Below, one piece after another: positions 12,214 through 16,352 of a stretch of DNA of 16,352 nt. The DNA comes from Candidatus Iainarchaeum sp. GTDB lineage: Archaea > Iainarchaeota > Iainarchaeia > Iainarchaeales > JAXPJC01. Within the stretch, counting starts at the first letter, position 1, and each line of letters begins with the position of its first letter. The translations under genes were made by a program, and so were the position numbers. The DNA is taken from contig JAGVWD010000004.1 in NCBI GenBank assembly GCA_018304445.1, positions 1 through 16,352 on the forward strand, written 5' to 3'. The notes beneath the pieces were generated by a model. The model saw only the letters and a list, made by a program, of their open reading frames with translations, was not told the origin of the DNA and did not search any database.

Positions 12214-13915
12214 ACAGTTTTTCTATTCCGCCCAAATTGAGCGTATTTGCAATGTCTTTTTCTTCAGCCCATGCCCTTCTTGCCATTGCAATCCCCAAGC
12301 GCATGTAATGCAGCTGCCCGATGCTGTGCGCATCAGTCCCTATTGCAATTTTGCATCCCAGCTCAATTGCCCTTTTTGCATTTGCATCATTCAAATCAGT
12401 CCTTTCAGGATAGGCATTTATCTCGGGCATTACTCCCCTTTTTGCGCACGCCTCAAAAATCCTTTCCAAATCAATTTCATAGCCTTCCCTTTTTCCAATA
12501 AGCCTTCCCGTGGGATGCGCAATTATTCTCACATGCCTGTTATTTATCCCATCCAACACGCGCGCAGTCATCTGCCCCCTTGTGCTTTTGAATCCTGAAT
12601 GCACCGCAGCAACAACCACGTCAAGCCTTTTCAGCACATCATTTGAAAAATCAAGCTCCCCATTTGCCTTTATGTCCACTTCACTCCCCGCAAGAATCCT
12701 GAAGGGCTTCATTTTTTTGTTGATTTTCCTTATTTCAGCAATCTGCTTCAGCAGCCTTTCCTCATCCAATCCGTGCGCAATCCTTTCTGATTTTGAATGG
12801 TCTGTGAGGCATATCCATTCATAACCAATATTCTTCGCAGCATTTGCAATCTCCTCAATTCCTTCAGAGCCCTCGCTCCAGTTTGAATGCACATGGAAGT
12901 CCCCCTTTGCGGAGCCATAGCCAATAATTTTCGGCAATTTGCCCTGCATTGCGGCCTGCAGTTCCCCACGGTCCTCGCGCAGCTCAGGCTCAATGTATTT
13001 CATTCCGAATTTTGCGTATATTTCCTCCTCTGTTTTTCCCGCAATCCTTCTCCCTGTTTTTTTCTCAAAAAGGCCATACTCGCTCAATTTCAGCCCGCGC
13101 TTTATTGCAATCTCCCTCAGTTTGATGTTATGTTCTTTGTTGCCAGTGAAATACTGCAGCGCGGAGCCGAATTCAATATCCTTCAATACCCTTACATCCG
13201 CCTGGACCCCTGAGTTAAGCACAACAGTTGTTTTTGTTGTCCCCTTTGCCAGCACATCCCTGACCTCCTGCATATTCACAAACGCATCCATAACCGCATT
13301 TGCATTTTCAGCAGTTGCAAGAATGTCAATGTCCCCAATAGTTTCCTTCATCCTCCTCAAGCTTCCCGCAATTGCAATCCTCTCAATTCCCCTGTTTTTT
13401 TTCAATTCAGCGACAATTCCCTCGGCGATTGAAAGCGCATTTCCAAGCAGCATCCTCTCATGCCCGCTTTTGTACATGCCAATTCCCTTCAGTATGTTCT
13501 GTTCGCTCTTCTCCCCGAACCCAGGCAAATTTTCCAGTTTATGCCTTTTAACAGCAGCTTCCAAATCAGCAAGATTTTTTATTTTCAGCCTCTTGTAAAG
13601 GAAAAACGCCTTCTTTGGGCCAATGCTCTCAATCTCCATCAGCTCCCCAAGCCCTTTTGGAATCTTGCGCATAATCGCCTCAAAAGGCCTTACTTTTCCA
13701 GTTCGCAAAAACTCATCAATATGCCTTGCAATCCCTTCCCCAACCCCCGGAATTTCCTTCAGCTTCCCTTCCTTCCAGAGCTCTTCAATGTCCCTCTCGA
13801 GCGCTTCCAGCGATTGCGCAGCGCGCCTGTATGCCTGCGGCTTCCACTTCACACTCTGCATTTCAAGAATGTCAGCAATTTTGTAAAAGAGCGCAGCAAG
13901 TTCAAGGTTCCTCAT
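12197..13915 (-). CDS. polX: Family X DNA polymerase with PHP domain (PolX)
   Basis: PolX fills short gaps in base-excision repair, and its PHP domain trims 3' ends. The 572-residue length matches the bacterial/archaeal form. Order: helix-hairpin-helix region (IPGVGEGIARHI near 55-66, IESIGPKKAF near 95-104), nucleotidyltransferase core with GSLRRMKETIGDIDIL (184-199), giving catalytic D195 and D197, and D240 in VQADVRVL, then PHP from about 338 with DFHVHSNWSEG, LTDHSKSE, GSEVDI, AAVHSG, AHPTGR and IGTDAHS. All three polymerase aspartates and the PHP metal ligands are visible, so both activities are likely intact. A minus-strand AT box (13939-13948) is centred about 28 nt upstream of the ATG, fitting leaderless translation. 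Confidence 0.95.
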   Translation of the reverse strand: MRNLELAALFYKIADILEMQSVKWKPQAYRRAAQSLEALERDIEELWKEGKLKEIPGVGEGIARHIDEFLRTGKVRPFEAIMRKIPKGLGELMEIESIGPKKAFFLYKRLKIKNLADLEAAVKRHKLENLPGFGEKSEQNILKGIGMYKSGHERMLLGNALSIAEGIVAELKKNRGIERIAIAGSLRRMKETIGDIDILATAENANAVMDAFVNMQEVRDVLAKGTTKTTVVLNSGVQADVRVLKDIEFGSALQYFTGNKEHNIKLREIAIKRGLKLSEYGLFEKKTGRRIAGKTEEEIYAKFGMKYIEPELREDRGELQAAMQGKLPKIIGYGSAKGDFHVHSNWSEGSEGIEEIANAAKNIGYEWICLTDHSKSERIAHGLDEERLLKQIAEIRKINKKMKPFRILAGSEVDIKANGELDFSNDVLKRLDVVVAAVHSGFKSTRGQMTARVLDGINNRHVRIIAHPTGRLIGKREGYEIDLERIFEACAKRGVMPEINAYPERTDLNDANAKRAIELGCKIAIGTDAHSIGQLHYMRLGIAMARRAWAEEKDIANTLNLGGIEKLFRLRE

Positions 13916-13938
13916 GGCAATAATTAGCGCAGAGCCCC

Positions 13939-13948
13939 TTTAAATTAA
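13939..13948 (-). promoter_or_regulatory. TATA box of polX
   Basis: TTAATTTAAA on the minus strand, centred about 28 nt upstream of the polX ATG. No other AT box fits the spacing. Confidence 0.5.
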
Positions 13949-14043
13949 TTTTGTTTTTGCGCCTGCAAAAATAACAAAAAAGAATCAGGATTAAATCCAA
14001 TTTTCAGCTAGATTTGTGAGATCTGAAATAATTGCGCAGGTGC

Positions 14044-14052
14044 CTTATAAAG
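14044..14052 (+). promoter_or_regulatory. Strong TATA box in the polX-methyltransferase gap
   Basis: CTTATAAAG is a near-consensus archaeal TATA box. It predicts transcription starting near 14070-14078, about 225 nt ahead of any ORF, which points to an untranslated RNA downstream. Confidence 0.55.
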
Positions 14053-14069
14053 CGCTTTTGGTACAATTG

Positions 14070-14265
14070 AAAAATAGTACAATCGTTGCAGCATTTGCAC
14101 TATGCACTAATGTATGTGACTATACGAAGTCGGTAAAGCCCATTTGGGAAAGCGAAGCGAGGTCTCCGTATAAACCCGGTTAAGTGAGCCGAGTGTTAGC
14201 TAGAGTGTAACGTGCCGATGAACACCGAGGGAGTGAAAAAAGTAAATCTTGGAGTGTTTGAAAAG
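14070..14265 (+). ncRNA. Candidate structured non-coding RNA
   Basis: This stretch has no credible ORF, is GC-richer than the methyltransferase gene after it, and folds on paper into a row of stems. A long-range stem TATACG (14121-14126) with CGTATA (14167-14172) encloses a hairpin CCCA-TT-TGGG (14139-14148) and GC-GAA-GC (14152-14158). Next come CGGTT with GGCCG-type pairing (14177-14191), GTTA with TAAC (14195-14211) and GTG with CAC (14212-14225). A good TATA box lies upstream and the methyltransferase appears to have its own. No match to RNase P, SRP, 5S or a known riboswitch was recognised. Ends are estimates. It could also be a 5' leader of the methyltransferase mRNA. Confidence 0.4.
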
Positions 14266-14269
14266 TAAA

Positions 14270-14279
14270 CTTTATTAAG
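14270..14279 (+). promoter_or_regulatory. TATA box of the methyltransferase gene
   Basis: CTTTATTAAG is centred about 26 nt upstream of the ATG at 14301, implying a leaderless mRNA separate from the upstream candidate RNA. Confidence 0.5.
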
Positions 14280-14300
14280 TACATCATTTATTTTAAAACT

Positions 14301-14945
14301 ATGAAAAGTAGAACTGTTGATATATGGGAACAAACTGTAAAAAATCCTCCAAAAGATTATCTGGAATACTTTATTGCTGAAAAAGTTTTTCTTAAAAAGA
14401 ATATCTCAAAAGAATTAATCCTACTAGATATTGGATCAGGTTCTGGTAGAACAATTAAAGAATTAGCTCCACATGTTAAAAAATTTGTAGGGATTGATAA
14501 TGATCCTGAAGCAATTGAACTATTGAAAAAACACTTAGATAATATTAAGAATGCGGAAGTATATCTTGAAGATGCAGAAAAAACACATTTTAACGATGAA
14601 ACTTTTGATATCGTTTTTATAGGATTGACATTTTGTAATTTTGGGGAGTCTAGATTTAGAGTTCTTTCTGAAATCAAAAGAATTCTTAAATGTGACGGGA
14701 AATTTATTTTTAGCGTATTTAATGAAAATGCATTGTATTCAAGAGAAGAAACATATCAGCACTATGAGGGCGGTTATACAATTATCGATAGGAAAAAAGG
14801 AATTGTTAGATTTGGTAAGGACAATGCTATTTCTGAACAGTTCAGTAAAGATGAAATTAAAAATATTCTTGATAAAGTGGGGTTTAAAATAAATGAATCA
14901 ATAAGTGGAAAAATGTTTCACATATTTTCATGTAAGAAAGAGTAA
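14301..14945 (+). CDS. Class I SAM-dependent methyltransferase, substrate unknown
   Basis: The 214-residue protein has the Rossmann methyltransferase motifs: motif I LLDIGSGSGR (41-50), an acidic end of beta-2 in FVGIDNDPEA, VYLEDAEKTHF for motif II, and FDIVFIGLTFCNFGE for motif IV. LSEIKRILKCDGKFIFSVF follows as the typical post-motif. It fits the Methyltransf_11/UbiE-like group, whose substrates range from small molecules to lipids and RNA; nothing here decides among them. Base composition and codons are far more AT-rich than the flanking polX and radA genes, which suggests later acquisition. A TATA box at 14270-14279 supports this start. Confidence 0.85.
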   Translation: MKSRTVDIWEQTVKNPPKDYLEYFIAEKVFLKKNISKELILLDIGSGSGRTIKELAPHVKKFVGIDNDPEAIELLKKHLDNIKNAEVYLEDAEKTHFNDETFDIVFIGLTFCNFGESRFRVLSEIKRILKCDGKFIFSVFNENALYSREETYQHYEGGYTIIDRKKGIVRFGKDNAISEQFSKDEIKNILDKVGFKINESISGKMFHIFSCKKE

Positions 14946-15121
14946 CACATGCCAAAATCTAAAAAATTTGTTTCACTTAACAACTATTAGCTAATATTTT
15001 GTTCGTTTAATGTCTCTAATCATTGTATAAAGCTAATAATTAGACAAACAACAGCTAAACTGTTTTTGAATATTACAAAATATATAAAATTGCCAATAAC
15101 GAGCCAACGGGGCAATTGCCG
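14946..15121. other. AT-rich gene-free stretch
   Basis: No credible ORF is seen. It contains short imperfect inverted repeats around TTAGCTAATATT and AGCTAATAATTAG (about 14985-15045) and a perfect palindrome GGCAATTGCC (15111-15120). The composition matches the methyltransferase gene, so it may belong to the same acquired segment. Confidence 0.4.
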
Positions 15122-15148
15122 CAAAAATTAAAAAATAAAAAAACACAA
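15122..15148 (-). terminator. T-rich terminator of radA
   Basis: Read on the minus strand, the sequence just after the radA stop is an almost unbroken T run (TTTTTTTATTTTTTAATTTTT, 21 positions with interruptions at A). Archaeal RNA polymerase terminates at such tracts. The GGCAATTGCC palindrome lies just beyond. Confidence 0.6.
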
Positions 15149-15151
15149 AGC

Positions 15152-16144
15152 CTAGTCCTTTTCAGGCTTTGCGTCTTCTATTCCCTTTTCTGTTACAGCA
15201 AATATCGCCTCTCCGTCAGGCAATCCCGGCGAATCCACCAGCCTTGCAATCCTCTTTTCTCCCTTGCTTTTCCTGAAATACAGGCGGTACATTGCTGTGT
15301 GCCCGACAATATTCCCCCCTATCGGCACTGTCGGATCCCCGAACAGAATATCAGGCCTGCTCATTACCTGGTTTGTTACCAGTACAATCAAATTGTTCAT
15401 TTCCGCGAGCTTCTGCAGTGCGTGCATATGCTTGTTCAGCTTCTGCTGCCTGTCAGCTAATTTTCCCCTTCCTATATATTCCGCGCGGAACTGCGCCGTA
15501 AGGGAATCCACAATAACCAGCTTTATGTTTTTCTCCTTTATCATCTCAGTTGCTTTCTCAATCAGCAGCATCTGGTGGTCTGCATTATATGCGCGCGCAA
15601 CGAAAATGTTTTTCAGAACCTTTTCAGGGTCAAGCCCCTTTGCTTTTGCCATCTGCATTATTCTTTCAGGCCTAAAAGTGTGCTCAGTATCAATATACAA
15701 TACATTTCCCGAAAGGCCGCCTTTTTCCTTTGGCAGCTGCACCATTGTGGAAGCCTGGAAGCACAATTGGCTTTTTCCCGAGCCGTACATCCCGTAAGCT
15801 TCGGTAATTCCCTGAGTTTCTATTCCTCCGCCGAGCAGTGTATCCAATTCTTTGGAACCCGTGCTTATTTTTCCGAGGTTTTTCCTGCGCTCCATTATTT
15901 TATCCGCAGTCTCATATCCCATTTCAAGGCTTTCCCTTGCGGCGTTTATGGCTTTTGCTGCGGTAAGTTCCCCGATGCCTGCAACTTCCACAAGCTCCAT
16001 GGGAGAAGCAACAGCAATGCTCTCAAGTGTTTTATATCCTGCCGTAGCAAGCTTTTCCGCGCTTGCCGGCCCTATCCCAGGCAGCTCAGAAATAGTCATT
16101 GTTTTCTTTGATTTCTCTTCCTTCTCGTTCTTCTCGCTCATCAC
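15152..16144 (-). CDS. radA: DNA repair and recombination protein RadA
   Basis: RadA is the archaeal Rad51/RecA-type recombinase that forms ATP-dependent filaments on single-stranded DNA and exchanges strands in double-strand break repair. The 330 residues hold an N-terminal helix-hairpin-helix domain (about 16-70, [17 protein letters not shown] and [13 protein letters not shown]), then the ATPase core with Walker A GMYGSGKS (118-125) and Walker [16 protein letters not shown]. It also has NQVMSRPD and [17 protein letters not shown] of the DNA-binding loop region. Walker A differs from the common GEFGSGKT. The start is ATG 16144 or the adjacent ATG at 16141. A minus-strand TATA-like CTATAAG (16161-16167) lies about 20 nt upstream. 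A T-rich terminator follows the stop. Confidence 0.95.
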   Translation of the reverse strand: MMSEKNEKEEKSKKTMTISELPGIGPASAEKLATAGYKTLESIAVASPMELVEVAGIGELTAAKAINAARESLEMGYETADKIMERRKNLGKISTGSKELDTLLGGGIETQGITEAYGMYGSGKSQLCFQASTMVQLPKEKGGLSGNVLYIDTEHTFRPERIMQMAKAKGLDPEKVLKNIFVARAYNADHQMLLIEKATEMIKEKNIKLVIVDSLTAQFRAEYIGRGKLADRQQKLNKHMHALQKLAEMNNLIVLVTNQVMSRPDILFGDPTVPIGGNIVGHTAMYRLYFRKSKGEKRIARLVDSPGLPDGEAIFAVTEKGIEDAKPEKD

Positions 16145-16255
16145 AAATCACGCTCCATTTCTTATAGCGGGTTTCCGGGCATTGCGGGAGAAAATTCTGA
16201 GCAGAACCTCTCTCATGTCCCAAAACCGGCAGTTGTAAGAATTGTGTTTGAAGCC

Positions 16256-16264
16256 TTTTAAATA
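16256..16264 (+). promoter_or_regulatory. TATA box of the 3' edge gene
   Basis: TTTTAAATA is centred about 25 nt upstream of the ATG at 16285, supporting a leaderless start. Confidence 0.55.
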
Positions 16265-16284
16265 CTTTCGGGAGCATTCCGCCG

Positions 16285-16352
16285 ATGAAAGTTCTATACT
16301 ATGTCCATAACAGGCATGAAAATGAATTTCCCCTTTTTATAGCCGAGCACGA
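16285..16352 (+). CDS. N-terminus of an unidentified protein, cut by the window edge
   Basis: An ATG at 16285 opens a frame reading MKVLYYVHNRHENEFPLF then IAEH to the end of the window, 22 residues with no stop. The TATA box at 16256-16264 has the right spacing. It is divergent from radA. The pattern beta-strand then HNRHENE could be a metal or active-site loop, but no family is recognised from so little. Confidence 0.55.
   Translation, partial: MKVLYYVHNRHENEFPLFIAEH

Noticed and set aside
14120..14245. Possible large-subunit rRNA fragment
   Set aside because: GAACACCGAGGGAGTGAAAAA recalls an LSU rRNA stretch (GAACCCC then GAGGGGAGTGAAAA), but the sequence around it does not line up over any length, so the likeness is probably chance.
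14120..14245. RNase P RNA or SRP RNA
   Set aside because: The conserved P4 strands (GAGGAAAG, ACAGAAA) and the SRP domain IV GGAAGG/AGCAG signature are missing.
16086..16277. 63-codon minus-strand frame over the radA start
   Set aside because: It overlaps the well-supported radA start in another frame and has no recognisable features.
1..16352. CRISPR arrays, insertion sequences and rRNA operons
   Set aside because: No regularly spaced repeats, transposase genes or full rRNA genes were seen in the window.

Overview
The window is archaeal chromosome. Archaeal markers are TFE-alpha, the SPOUT methylase Trm56, class I lysyl-tRNA synthetase, RadA, a PHP-type PolX, intron-containing tRNA genes with encoded CCA, and TATA boxes about 25 nt upstream of start codons (mostly leaderless genes). 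Tight packing, many small proteins and a bacterial-style long Rel protein suggest a DPANN-type lineage; that placement is inference.

Layout. 1-3331: start of an unknown minus-strand gene, tfe and trm56 (minus), serS (plus), and a GT2 glycosyltransferase (minus). 3389-5701: a tRNA cluster. tRNA-Lys(TTT), a divergent nucleoside-phosphorylase-like gene, tRNA-Lys(CTT), a free-standing LAGLIDADG endonuclease gene, then an aberrant third tRNA whose 3' half is tandemly duplicated (58 bp x 2). All three tRNAs are interrupted in the D arm. 5789-8079: a DUF5654-like membrane protein, a zinc-ribbon protein and class I LysRS. 8081-11127 (minus): a KaiC-like ATPase, a long RelA/SpoT homologue and a DUF202-like membrane protein. 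11168-12213: a palindrome and a duplicated promoter-like repeat ahead of a frameshifted cation/Ca2+ exchanger. 12197-13915 (minus): PolX. 13916-14300: a gene-free stretch with a candidate structured RNA. 14301-14945: an AT-rich SAM methyltransferase. 15152-16144 (minus): RadA. 16285-end: start of an unknown gene.

How it fits together. The core genes cover initiation of transcription, tRNA maturation and charging, and DNA repair. Both tRNA-Lys isoacceptors lie within 3.1 kb of the lysyl-tRNA synthetase start. The most unusual part is the tRNA/endonuclease block: near-identical 36-nt D-arm introns that fold into a relaxed bulge-helix-bulge, a LAGLIDADG gene with its own promoter beside them, and a tRNA with a duplicated 3' half. 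Second is an archaeal Rel protein whose hydrolase site looks degenerate. Third is the possible RNA gene at about 14070-14265.
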